From positions 244,501 through 308,500 of the forward strand of contig JAXRKP010000304.1 in assembly GCA_037039925.1 (NCBI GenBank): a stretch of DNA of 64,000 bases, given 5' to 3'. A model generated the notes under the pieces. It was not told where the DNA came from. It saw only the letters and a list, made by a program, of their open reading frames with translations, and did not search any database. Every line of letters starts with the position of its first letter. The stretch's first letter is position 1. The translations under genes were made by a program, and so were the position numbers. The DNA is from Doris montereyensis (Eukaryota; Mollusca; Gastropoda; Nudibranchia; Dorididae). This document shows positions 1 to 12,500 of the stretch, piece after piece.

Positions 1-309
1 AATTTACACTTCGGTGAAGGGGAGCACATAAATTGTCCCCAAAGTTATTGTTTTTAATAAATAGAATCTTGAGAGAACAGAATTAGAACCATGCTTTTTG
101 TTAGTCATCAAGATACTGAATGCTTGTCCTAAATTATCTATTAAGCCATACTACATGATTTATAGTAAAAGTTTCTACAAATGTTAGTCATATCAAGCTT
201 ACAACAAAAGTCAATTTAATTTATTGCCAAATTATACAGGAGAAGTGAAGGAAGAAGGAGGGGGAAATGTTGTTCTAAAACAATTTCTTCTGTTTGTTCG
301 TGATTACAG

Positions 310-512
310 GAGAAATTCTTGACCACCATCACTGTGACTGATGATGTTGAAGAACTGGCTATTATGAAGCATCGTTTCGACAGTTTCGAGCATGAGATGA
401 ATGCTACAGCATCAAAGGTGGCTGTGGTGAATCAACTAGCCAGGCAGTTGATGCAGGCTGAACATCCTAATGCTGAGGAGGTGGTTGATAAACAAAACCA
501 ACTCAATTCCAC
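310..512 (+). CDS. SPTB: Beta-spectrin exon b1
   Basis: Acceptor TTACAG ends at 309 and donor GTAAGT follows. The frame GAG-AAA-TTC reads [17 protein letters not shown] and then [20 protein letters not shown], a central spectrin repeat with the [16 protein letters not shown] helix. It starts in phase 0, so the preceding exon lies off the left edge. It ends in phase 2 (AC|A). No frame break. Confidence 0.93.
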
Positions 513-3500
513 GTAAGTCAGGTTATTTTTAGCCTTGAATGTCATGTCCGCTTTGTTTCTATGTTTTTAGTCTATTTCTGTTTGTTGGCTTGTCTTAAAA
601 AAAGAAGAAATATTTTATTTTCATATTTGTTACGATTAATTAGTTATTATATCATGTGACTGAATGTAACAAAACTTATTTCTGGAGCTTAGTGAGAGTT
701 GCTCTTATTCTTTTCTATCTGTTAGTCATCTGGCTATTTTGTTTTAATAGACTCAGATCATCACTGATAGTGAATGAAGCTTAATTACATGCAAATGATA
801 AACAACTGTAAGTAATCCATTTGTTTAAAAATGTACCCAAACACTGATTAAATCTGTCCACAAACTTGACTCTATGTCACTTTCACGCTGATCTAAATCT
901 CTATGTTCAGACTTTATGACGGGCACATTTTCCCCTCTCTTTTCTTTTAATTGATATGAATTTCATAATGTTGTTAATTCATTCACTATTTTTAAATATA
1001 TATTTTAAACTAAAGGATCTTACGTCAGAGAAGGCTATTTCATTTTATATGATGGTTAGGCACTTATGAATAACAGGCTTATGTGTTCATGTGGATATCT
1101 TTCTGGGGTTTTTTTTTTCAGATGGAACAATCTGCGTGAGATGGTGGACCAAAGAGAGATGACATCCATGTTGCTCATGGATTCCAGAACTTTAACATTG
1201 AGTGCAATGAAACCATTGTAAGTTATCATCCAAGATGTTGTGAAAGTAACCACCTAATTTAAGTCTCTTTTTCTTGTAACTTGTCATTTTCTAAAAGTGT
1301 GAATTGCAATATAATTTCAATGTAGTGAGCCTAAGTTGTGGCCTTTTCAGTTTTCAATATTGCAGCCATTAACAACATGATTTCTTGATGTTCTTTATGT
1401 GTTTCCAGGGCTGGATCCACGAGAAGGCCAAACTTATTGAATCTACTGATGAACTGGGCAATGACCTGAGTGGAGTCATAACCCTTCAACGTAGACTCAG
1501 CACAATGGAAAGAGATTTGGCTGCCATCCAGGCTAAGGTTTGGGTGTTTTCAAACATGATATTATTCTTGATTGAATCTTTTTGTTTTCTCTTTTAAAAT
1601 GTCTCTAAGCATTCACTAAATCACAGTCAATTTCATGTACCTTTCCTTTTGAAACCATTACTTTTTTTGTTGTTGGGGGGGTAGGTTTGTTTAATTTAAA
1701 AAAAAAGAATGTAATTATATGATTAAGATTGGGTATCCAACTTCATTTAATCTAGTTCATAACTGAAATTTAGTGATATTGAAGATGCCTTTCTTGGCTG
1801 CAAAGATTATTTGCTTCATCTCCAGACGAAGAAAGATAGATGCTGATGGGAAGGTCACTGATATAAGCCTGTTTGGTGTCCATGGTTTTTTCTCGTAACT
1901 CCTTCCTTCGTAATTTGTCTCGTCCTTGGGGCTTCAATATCCAAATCATGTCTGTATTTATGGCTTGATATTTAATGAAGCCACAGATGTCTGTATCTTC
2001 CTTTTTGATCGTAATCGTATACTTGTCCATATGGAGCTTCCATCTAAATGTGCCTTTTTTTCTTTCATTCTTTCACTTACCTTTCATCTTATTGTTTCCT
2101 CTTCTTAATTCATCTTGAGATCACCACATAAGGTGGACGGGATAAAATTCAATGAAATAAATCTCTATAAATGTATACCGTTTTGTTTTACAGCTGGAAT
2201 CCCTTCAGACCGAAGCCGAGCGTTTGGAAGAGCAGAAGCCGAAGAGGCTGATGCCATTAGAGAGAAAATATCAGAAATCAATAATGTATGGACAGACCTG
2301 AAGGAAATGGTAAGTTCATGAGTTGTTTTAAGTTCGTTTTTTTTTTACATGATGTGAGAGATGTTGTGAAAAGAATTTGTGTGTTTGCAACCAGAATTCA
2401 AGAATCCATATTTATGTTAATGTTTGAAAGTTACCTATATTGTGCTAAAATGTTTCAAAGTTTTTTATTTTAATTCTTTGACATCTCCACAGCTTTGATT
2501 TCAGTGACAGACCATATTTTTCTGTTTGTAGTTTTGTAAAGGTTGTCGGGTGGGATGGGGATATTCATATAAAAAAATTTTCAACTTCACCCTTGTCTTT
2601 CGTTTTCATTTGCCATGTACAGTTGAAAGAAAGAGACGAAAGCTTGGAGAAGCTGGAGAACTTCAACGTTTCCTGGGAAGCCTTGATCACTTCCAGTCTT
2701 GGTTGTCACGCACTCAGACCACTGTTGCATCAGAAGATGTTCCCAACTCTTTGGCCGATGCTGAGAAGTTGTTGAACCAGCACCAGCAGCTTAGGGATGA
2801 AATCGACACTTACGCCCCAGAATATGCCAAGATCAAAGAATTTGGTGACAAGGTCACAGAGGGAGAAGAAGATCCCCAATACATGTTCCTTAGACAGGTA
2901 TTTTAGTTTGTTCACTAATTTGTCCTCTGTGTTTGTGTGTGTGCTCTCAAGTTTGCGATGAAAGGAAAATTTATACATGTTGCATTCTCTATAAATCACC
3001 TGATGTCATGAATAGTCGTATGGTCTTAGAGGAAAAAAAATTGTTTTCATTTTTTTGTCATACTGGTGAGAAAGGAAAAAGGGGAGGAGGGATGTTTGAT
3101 ATTAATGTTCTATAACAATAGGCTTTTAAACCAGATCTCCATAAATTTTACAAACTATTAGAATAAGTACAAAATATATTAAGGGTGAGCATAAGCAAAA
3201 TCACTACAAATTTTTTTATTTATTCATTTACATAAATATTTTTGTTTCCACCATTAAATTTTCTCTCCACCCTGTGAAAATATTTTGCTCTCAAAGAGCA
3301 TCAACTGTTGTCAGCATCTGAAACAGTTGATTTGTACAAAGGCTCATGTCATTGTGAACTTTTTTTCTTTCGTCTTTGTTCTTTTACCTATGATTGAAGG
3401 GTTTCCTTTAACTTTTGATGAAATTATCAACAACCAGTTTGTCTTTTGTTGAACTACCAGGTTTTATATTGCGGAATTGTTATTATAATGCTACAACACA

Positions 3501-6500
3501 ATGTCTTTCTTTCTTTTTGCAGAGATTACAAGCTCTTGACGATGGCTGGCATGAGCTGCTTCAGATGTGGGAAAACCGACAACAATTGCTGTCACAGTCC
3601 CTCAATCTGCAGGTAAGTGTGATGCAATATTGAATATTGAACAGTGGTAGACTGGGAGCTGTTTACCAACAATTCATTAATGAAAGAGGTTTTTGCAAGT
3701 AAAATGTGATAATTTTTTTGACCCACCTTATTTCTTTGAATAAGGAGAGACAAGTTTTAATTAATAAATGTTAAATAAAATGATAGGAAAATGGTTACTT
3801 TCTTAACGAAACGTACATTTTAAAAATATTTTTGATTATAAATATGATAATATTATATTTCTTGACATTTCATATTATTCATCATCTATTTATCTTTTAC
3901 TTTTAATTCATAATTTTCTTTGAAAAAAAATAGATGTTCTTGCGAGATGCCAAACAAGCAGAAGTGTTGCTTAGCCAACAGGACAACTTCTTGTCTAAAG
4001 AAGAAGTACCGGTGAGTACACAGTTTTTTGCAACTTCCATTTATACATTTTATCCTATTTTTACCTTTTCACCACTTTCTTCAAGGTTTGGTTGTTTTGG
4101 GGTTTTTTACGAAAATTTATACTACGACCTCACTCGCTTTTTTTTCTATTCTTTTTTTTTCTTCTCCACTTTTCATGTGACAAAATTTTTATTATGCAGA
4201 TTTTCTAGAAGCCAAATTCACCATTTTGCCTTTTATGCCTTTTAATGTGTAAAACAAAAAAAGAAAAGAAAAAGACTATATTGTATTCAAATTGTAAATA
4301 GAACTAGTCTAAAATAAACAATTGAAGTGATTTGTTGAATATTTGTCTTAACACATGTTCCCCTTAATCAGTGATGATTATTAAAACCCTGTAAAATCTG
4401 TTATCCGTATTTCAATATGTTGTAATGTTTTTAGTCTGTATTTTTGTCTTGTTCCTCTGATTCACTCCCCGAAATCAACCATTGACATTTTATTAAGTTG
4501 AAATAAATTTAAGGGTGTATACAGGTTGTAACTCTTTCATACAAATATTTACGTTTACGTTTCCCTTGAATTTTATTCCAACCTGTTGAAAATTATGGTT
4601 TTTAGTGTAAGCTGATATTTCACTCCCTCTGGGATATTCTCCTGTATTTGGATTAGTTTAGGAAAAAATTTTACCGGATGGAAATTTTAAAAAACTTAAA
4701 AGATGTCCGTAAGACTGAAAAAATGCTTCAATGCTCATTAACCACATGTGTGCAAGAAATCAATGACAATGTAAAATAGATGCAAAATTTTGATTTTCAG
4801 AGTTTAAACGTCAATGTGCTATCAGTTTTGCATGTGACTGGTCCAATGTCAATTCCCATAGTTGAATCAGTTCGGAAAAAAAGTAAACCGTTTATCCCTC
4901 CCAATATGGGTGTTTGGCTATGAATTGCCGTAGTCGATTGTAATCATGCTTTCACAAAAATTTTAAAGTGTAAAAAAAGTAGTGTTGCAAATCATACCAA
5001 TAACTGCCTTCCTTGTCATTACTTTCTTCTTTCTCACACATTCAATAAGGATAATACATATAAGAATAAGCTTTGATAACATTTAATTCGCTTAATCGTT
5101 TTCTTTGAGCTAATTTTAAAAAAGATCACATTTGAACTTGAGCTTGGATGTATTCACAAAGATTTTTTATGCAACACAATAGAAGTTTATTTGCTACTAT
5201 TTATTATCATGGCGAGGTCCCTTTTATAGGTCCATAAAAGTCTTTTTTAAAGAATTATTATCATCCGTTCCATATATGTAGTGTACTGTATGGTGATTTG
5301 AGTATCTCTTCATGTCGTCTTTTTTTTGTGGTCTTTTTTTGTTGTCTCAAACTCTAAAATATCAATTTTATAAAAAATCACCCTGGTCTTGTGGTTTCTC
5401 CTTATCATTACCTTCCTCACTGCTGGCACAGATTGCGCCATTAGACAAGCAGGTAACGTGTACCCTTTACTATTGCTGCATTATACTACTTATTCACACC
5501 CAGTAGCCATATCAAACACTTTCCATTTATTTCCCTCATACGTTTTTGATATAAGCCGTAATGTTCATATGCATGTCATCCCTCATTGGTTTATTTTGTT
5601 TCCATTCTGGTGTTCATTTATTTATTTATTTATTTATCTATCTATTGATTCATTTGTCTCCTTCTTTCTTTCTTTGCCCATGCTGTCAAACTAGTGGATG
5701 AAATTAGGGCATTCCTTGTAGAATTTTAAAAGCTAATGGCTAAAAGATTTATGTCTTGAAGTTCCGCAAATTGGTCTCTAGTCTCTTCTCATTGCCATCA
5801 GTCCTTTCATATTACGTAGCTGCCAACCATTACGTCAAAAACGTATTCAGTACGTTTTTTTGGCTTTGAGTCCGTAAGTCTGTGTTTACCTTGAAAAGTA
5901 TGCATATGAGGGTTAACTTAAAATTTTTAAAAAGAGACCCGAAGTTAACGGCAAAGACTCAGAGAGTGAGCTGAAATTCCGGAGAAGTGATTCTAAGTTC
6001 CCAAAACAATAGGCGAAGTTCACCAGAAAGCCCATCGATTGGTGGAGTTTTTGTTATTTCCCTTAAAAGCAGGTTAATGAAAGCTAGATTATCAATATTT
6101 TCTGGAATATTACAGGCCGTCGTGCACGTTACAATAGTTCATGGGTGGGTTTTTTTATAAATTAAAAGGGTTGGCAGCTATGATATTATTATCTGTACTT
6201 TTTGAGTTCACCTTTGTGTTATCAAACCCATGCATCCTTAGATATAATATTTCTTAGCACCAAAGATTTTTTAGTGCATGCTGCGACATGTATTGTATAC
6301 CTCAAAGAAGTAATTATTGCATTCTGCAAATTATTTCTGACTGCCTCAAGTGTGAATGAAATTCTATTCAACGGTTGAGTTGTTTTGTGTTTGTGTGTGT
6401 GCGTGTATGTGTGTTAGGGACAACTTTGATTGAAATCTTCATGAAAGCTGAGTCGTTTTGAAAGATAAAAAATAGATTTAAATGTTCTCTCATGAAAAAC

Positions 6501-9500
6501 TGGTAGTATGTCTGTCGCTTTTTGTCCATTAATTTCTATATATTATTTATATTCGTTCTATGCACTTTGTTGTGTTAATTTAGGGATACACACTGATTCA
6601 GATATAATAACACCACAAATAACTAGTCGGTTAGGGTTATACTATTGATATTGTAGTAACAGATAACTAGCCTGTCCATCATGTATTAACCCAACATTGT
6701 TGATACTCTATTGGCTAGTTTTCGAATAAAAAGTTCTTAAAATTAACAGAAGCACCGTTCCTTCGAAACACTCAGTAGAAAATTCATCTTCTAATGAGTC
6801 ACTCTGATCATCCTCTCTATCGATGGAATGAAGGGAACGTCAAATCTATTCTCTTTTCCCAACGTAATCAACTCATTGTCAAAAGCAAAATACCACAAAC
6901 TAATGTCTCCTCTAAAACGTATATGATACGACTCTCATCATACTGCTTGAGCTCATTCCTCTCCTTTATTTTAATTTGTCCCTTGTCTAAAACTTTATGA
7001 AATAGTCAACTTATGTTTTCTTCTACTTTTTTTTGTTTGTTTTGCAATGGTTATTTTAAAAAACATATCTATGTTGTGTATATGGAATTAAATGTATTAC
7101 ATATTTCATGTTGTCAATTTCATATGAGACGTATAGGCATGAATTTCGGGCAAACAACTCAATTTATCATGCAATGGAAAAGCTAATATTTATATATGTG
7201 CTTATTATCTTTTCAAGTATTATGAAAACAGGGATCGGTACACTCTTGTCATTATCGAAGTTTCATGTAGATTCCTAATCTATTTTGCGTTCTCCCATTT
7301 CTCAACTTAAAACTTTTCCTATATTTTCTTAGATTTTTTTTTTATCAGGACAAACCTTTTGTTTGCTTTTTTTGTCCGTGTGTTTTGTGTTATGTTTTTG
7401 TGTTTTTCTTTTCTTTTTTTCTTTTTAAAATTTTTTTTCTTTTGTTGTTGCTTTTTTGTTGTTTTTTTAGGAGAGTGGGGAAGGAAGTGAAATGTGCAGG
7501 GTTTGGTATCTTCTTGGTTCTTTTGTTAGGGTTTGTGGTTTTTAGGGGAGGGGGATATATCGTTTGTGTTTCCTTTTTTTTCTTTTTTTTTAGATTTAGA
7601 TATCTAGTTGAGGGGCTTCTTGACCGCGCGTCTTTCTCTATCAAATAGACCAAGGCAGTGAACCATATGGACTGCACGAATATTTATGTAGGAATGAATG
7701 TTATATATGTAGCAGTGGTTATCATAAAGCTTATGGTTTGGTTTGCCTAGTATGTTATACTCATGCAAAATTACATGAGATAGATAAATCTTCTTAAGTT
7801 GACAGAAAATTAATTTTGTGATTTGAAATTAAATCCACTCCCCATTGTCATTAAAGATTATTTAAGAGTAAAATGAAGACAGTTTAGATCATTTGAAATT
7901 GTCTTTTCTGTCCCCTTAGAAACAAAACAATTTAATTACATTTTTTTTAAGCTCATGTAAGAAAGGCTTTAAGAAATTCTCAGCTGTTTAACGATTTATC
8001 TATCAGCACAATGATTAGCATCCTTGTCAGTCAAGTTGTTTTTTTTTGTTTTTCCTTCTTTTTTTCCCCTCCTCTTGAGTCAGCAAAGGAGAAAATAGAA
8101 GTTGTTGGTTATAGAAAAGGTGTACAAATGTAAAATGCTCATGAGATTCTTTTTATCAAAAAAATTATATCTGTGTGTGACAAACCTTTGAACCGTTGGA
8201 GGGTGTAACTCTAGTCTGTAGTTTTCTTTGGTAATTTTTGTTTGTTTGTTCATGCATGTATTTCATCGTGTTTTGTGTTTCCTCACAGACATCAGTACAA
8301 GCAGCTGAGAACCTTATCAAGCGTCATGAGGCCTTCATCACAACCATGGATGCCAATGATGAGAAAATCAATGCTGTTCTACAGTTTGCTAATAAGCTCA
8401 TTGATGAAAATCACTTTGCTGGTGACAAAATCCAGAAGAAGGCAGAGGCAATTAATGAAAGGTATACTTGAATTGTGACCCTTTATATTATGTCAGCATA
8501 TCCATTCCTGTGTACTTTCAAATTAAGGGGACTTGGTTGTCCAGAGGCAAGGTATCGACCTCTTCATCAAAATGTTGTGGGTTCATGCCCTACATGTTGA
8601 AAAGTTTCTTTGAGTTAAAGTCACACACACACACACACACACACACCATTGAAATAAACTGTTGTGGGCATCCTAAGTAAGGTTCCCTTAGACAGAGAGG
8701 CCTAGAGAGCAAGAGCATATCCCAGTTTTGGTTGCATTAAGCGATATAGGTTATACAAAATCATTTTCTGGATGAGACATTGGGCTGTGGCAAGATTTTA
8801 TCTGCCAGCTACAACTGATACCCATTTGTACTGAGGTGCAGTGAAGGAAAGCGTGTAGTTGTTTCTATTCTCAGGACACAGTATCAAGACTAGCAAAGCA
8901 ATCATTACTTTGTGGGGATCCTAAGGTGCAGTGAAGGAAAGCGTGTTGTGTCTTTTCTCTGGTCACAGTGTCAAGACTAGCAAAACAATCATTACTTAGT
9001 GGGGATCTAAGGTGCAGTGAAGGAAAACGCATCGTCTTTTCTCGGGTCACAGTGTCAAAACTAGCAAAACAATCATTACTTTATGGGGATCCTAGTTTAA
9101 ATATTTTTCTGCCCTCGCGAGTAGAGGAAGATGAAAATGATGCACTTGAGGTGGAATTTCAATTTGTTTTATAGTCACTTCTGCCTGCATCTAATTGTTT
9201 GTCTTTTCTTTTTCTTAAAAAAAATAAAAATCTAAGTCACTATTTTGATCGAATGTCTTTCTTGTGACGATTCATAAATATTTCTTGATGTGTGTGCCTA
9301 TTTAACAGGAGGGACCAGAACCGCCTCAGGGCTGATGAACAGCTTGAGAGGTTGAAGGACCAATTATCCCTACAGCAATTCTTGCAAGAGGCTGAGGAGG
9401 TTTGTCCTCTTTTGATTCCGTTCCTCCTTAAAATTGTTTGGGTTTTTTATTCATTTAATTTAGATATTGCTGTTCTTCATACAGCAGAAGGTAGAATGCA

Positions 9501-12500
9501 AACCGATAAAGAAAGAAAGAAAGCTTTTTTTTTTTAACCTTATATACTGTTATCTGAATGATGACATGAAAATAACAGGGATTTTATTTCTTTTTATTGC
9601 GGTTTGACTCAACTGTATAAGACAAAAGAAATAGTGATCCTTGTAGTGTCCAAAGTGAGATCTTAAATTCTTACCTCCATCTTTTTTTACTGTGTATGTC
9701 CATAAATTTATGAGGAGGTAATGACTGCTGTCTACTGATTTATTTTGTTATTTTCTTCGTTTTATAGCTCCGTGATTGGCTGCAAGACAAGATGACTGCT
9801 GCTCAGGATGAAACATACCGTGATGCAAAGAATCTGCACAGCAAATACGTCAGACATCAAGCCTTTGAAGCAGAAATTGCCGCAAACAAGGACAGGCTTA
9901 ACAAAGTGCTGGATGTGAGTAAAAACCGGAATCTTATTACATGTATACACAATGTCAATATCATAAATTCTCTGATGAAAACAATAGCTTTAGATGTGAA
10001 AAGTAAATAAAAAAAATTAATAGTTATGCTTGAGGAGAAAATTTGTGCATCTATTCTGTCACAAGTTTTCTTTTGTTTTCTTTTCTTTTCTCATTTGTCA
10101 CACAATTTTAAATTCTTACTATATCTCTAACCATCAATGGTCAGAATTGATACCTAAAATTGGATAGAAAGACGGAATCAAATCTTCAGTAGTCTTAGTG
10201 ATGTCATCTAAGTCCCTAAATTTACCTAAGCCTCCTAGTTCTTTTCTTAACTCTGGTAGCTAGCACTCAGAGCAATGAGAGAGAAAAAGAAAAGAAAACT
10301 CATCCGTTGATTCTCTGTGTATTTATAGGAGGGACAATCTATCATGGATGCCAAACCAGAGACAAGGGAACAGATTGAGCCCATGCTCAAGGACCTGTCT
10401 AACCAATGGAATGATTTGGAAAGCACCACAAAGGAAAAGGAGAGCGCCTCTTTGATGCCAATCGCTCCACTCTGTACCATCAAAGCTGTGATGATGTGGA
10501 CACATGGGTTTCTGCCCTTGAATCCCAAATTGTTACATCTGAAGATTTTGGAAAAGATCTTACCACCGTCAATCTTCAAATTCAACGGCAAAACGTGAGT
10601 AATTATCAACAAACTTTGGCACCAGTGATTGTTATGCTTTAAATAATGTGTTATAGCACTAAGAAAGGGCCTTAAGTAAATGATTGTTTTGATGTGGAAA
10701 GGTAGCAAAGGTTGTCACAACTGCTGTGTGGAAGCTACAGTTGCAGAATCTTTGCGTAGAGATAAATGCTGATGTGTAATGATGTGTGAGTCACAAATTT
10801 GGTTTGAAATTGTAAAGAGGGAAAAGAAATGTCAAGGAGCCTTGTACGTTAATTAATGTTAACATTTTTACAGTATATCATGTTTGGATTTTTTCTCCAA
10901 TTTCCATCACCATACATTTTTCAGTATATGTCCGTACTCTTTGCCTGATCACAGCATATTGTTCTACATAATTGTGTTTTATAATTACTCTTTTTTGTTT
11001 TTGTGATTTGTTCTGCTTTTTGTTCTGTAGAAAGTTAGATAATGGACTATCTCAATTTCATATTGAATGAAAGAAATTGCGAAACCAGTATTTGCCTTAT
11101 GCCCACAGCAAATGGAAACCCAAATGAAGATGAAACAGCAACAAGTCACAGAGCTTCATTCTCAGAGTGAGCATTTGAAGAGAATAGAGCCAGATAAAGA
11201 AGAGGAAATTGAAGCCAGGAAAGCTCTTGTCGCAGAAAGGTATCTATAGATTGTTAGCTTCATTACTCATTTTTCTGTGAATGAGGAAGATTTGGAATGT
11301 CCTTCATCCCATTTCGTATGTCCTATTTCTTTCCTTTCACCCTTTCACTTATCTTTCATCTTGCAACTACCTTTTTTTTAAATTCACCCTGAGCTCACCG
11401 CTTATGGTGGACTGGATAAATTGTGACGATTGAAGTATTCAACAGTGATGGCTGATTGTTGGGTGCTACTGGTATGTCCTACTTCTTTCCTTTCACTCTT
11501 TTACAACTTTCATCTTGCCGTTTCACCATGTGATTTCCGTGTATTGTCGACGGATAAGTGGCAATGAAACTAAACATGAAATGGAGTGTGTGTGTGTTAG
11601 TAGATCACCTTTTCATGGGCATGGGGGTTGTTTTTGGTGTTTTTTTTAAGAATTGCGAAGCCATACAGTTTAATCATTTGCACAATTGTCCTAATTACAT
11701 GGGATTCATCATTACAATGTCATCCTGATTTTCAGATTTGCCAAGATTCGGGCTCCTCTTGAAAGCAGGCGTTCAAATTTGGATAAAGTTAAGCGCATCC
11801 ACCAATTTATGCGAGACGTGGAAGATGAGAAGCTGTGGATAGAGGAGATGATGCCAAGGGCCAACAATACGGACTACGGCAACAGCTTGCTCTCTGTACA
11901 ACTCCTTATCAAGAAAAACCATGTATGTTTGCCTCCATTCTGATTTATTTTCTTTTGGGGGGGGGGGTGTATGCATACTGCGTTATCACTTGGTTTGTTT
12001 TTATTTTTATACTTAATGGTGTTTACTTGATTACATTACTGACGTTTATTTCATTCATTATAGTCTGTATAATAAATATGTTATACATGTTGCAGAATTT
12101 TCTTTTTAACTGAATGAATAGGAATTTAAAATGCCGCTTTAACAGTTGTAAGGAATTTCTAATTGTTTGAAGTAGCATGACTAGTTTTTTGTTAAGTTAG
12201 CTTATCATGGCTCTTCATAATGAAGCTACAGCGAAGAGACTTGATGTGAAGATGAGACAGAAGTGATTTTGTGTTTCAGTTTGCTGATAAAAGTTGCTTA
12301 TTTTTTCAATTTTCTTAGTCACTGCAAGTTGAAATCGACAACCACGAGCCCCGAATCATGTCTGTCGTACAAGTGGGCCAGGAACTTATTGATGTCGGAC
12401 ATCCCCAGTCAGAGGAGTTTAGAATTCTCATAGAGGATCTCCTCCGTAGGTGGCAAGAACTCAAAGATGCTGTTGATGCTCGTAACCAGAGGTTGAAATT

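Larger units (their letters stand above)
513..3933 (+). other. Introns between exons b1 and b7
   Basis: The intervening sequence is AT-rich intronic DNA with T-runs. The only repeat recognised is a SINE-A copy near 2040-2160. Nothing else above 300 bp could be assigned. Confidence 0.8.
4012..8288 (+). other. Long intron b7-b8
   Basis: This 4.3-kb intron holds the candidate microexon (5432-5452) and an inverted-repeat MITE (5817-6180). It ends in T-rich low-complexity DNA around 7380-7600. I see no host gene inside it; the open frames at 7385-7677 are T/A-run artefacts. Confidence 0.8.
9915..11735 (+). other. Introns b10-b13
   Basis: Unremarkable AT-rich introns apart from two adjacent SINE-A copies at about 11300-11430 and 11460-11572. 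I see nothing else. Confidence 0.75.

Noticed and set aside
7385..7677. Phe-rich and Lys-rich open frames on opposite strands
   Set aside because: T-run low complexity in an intron.
10247..10708. 153-codon open frame on the minus strand
   Set aside because: It overlaps spectrin exon b11 antisense and has no recognisable protein; the plus-strand exon explains the lack of stops.
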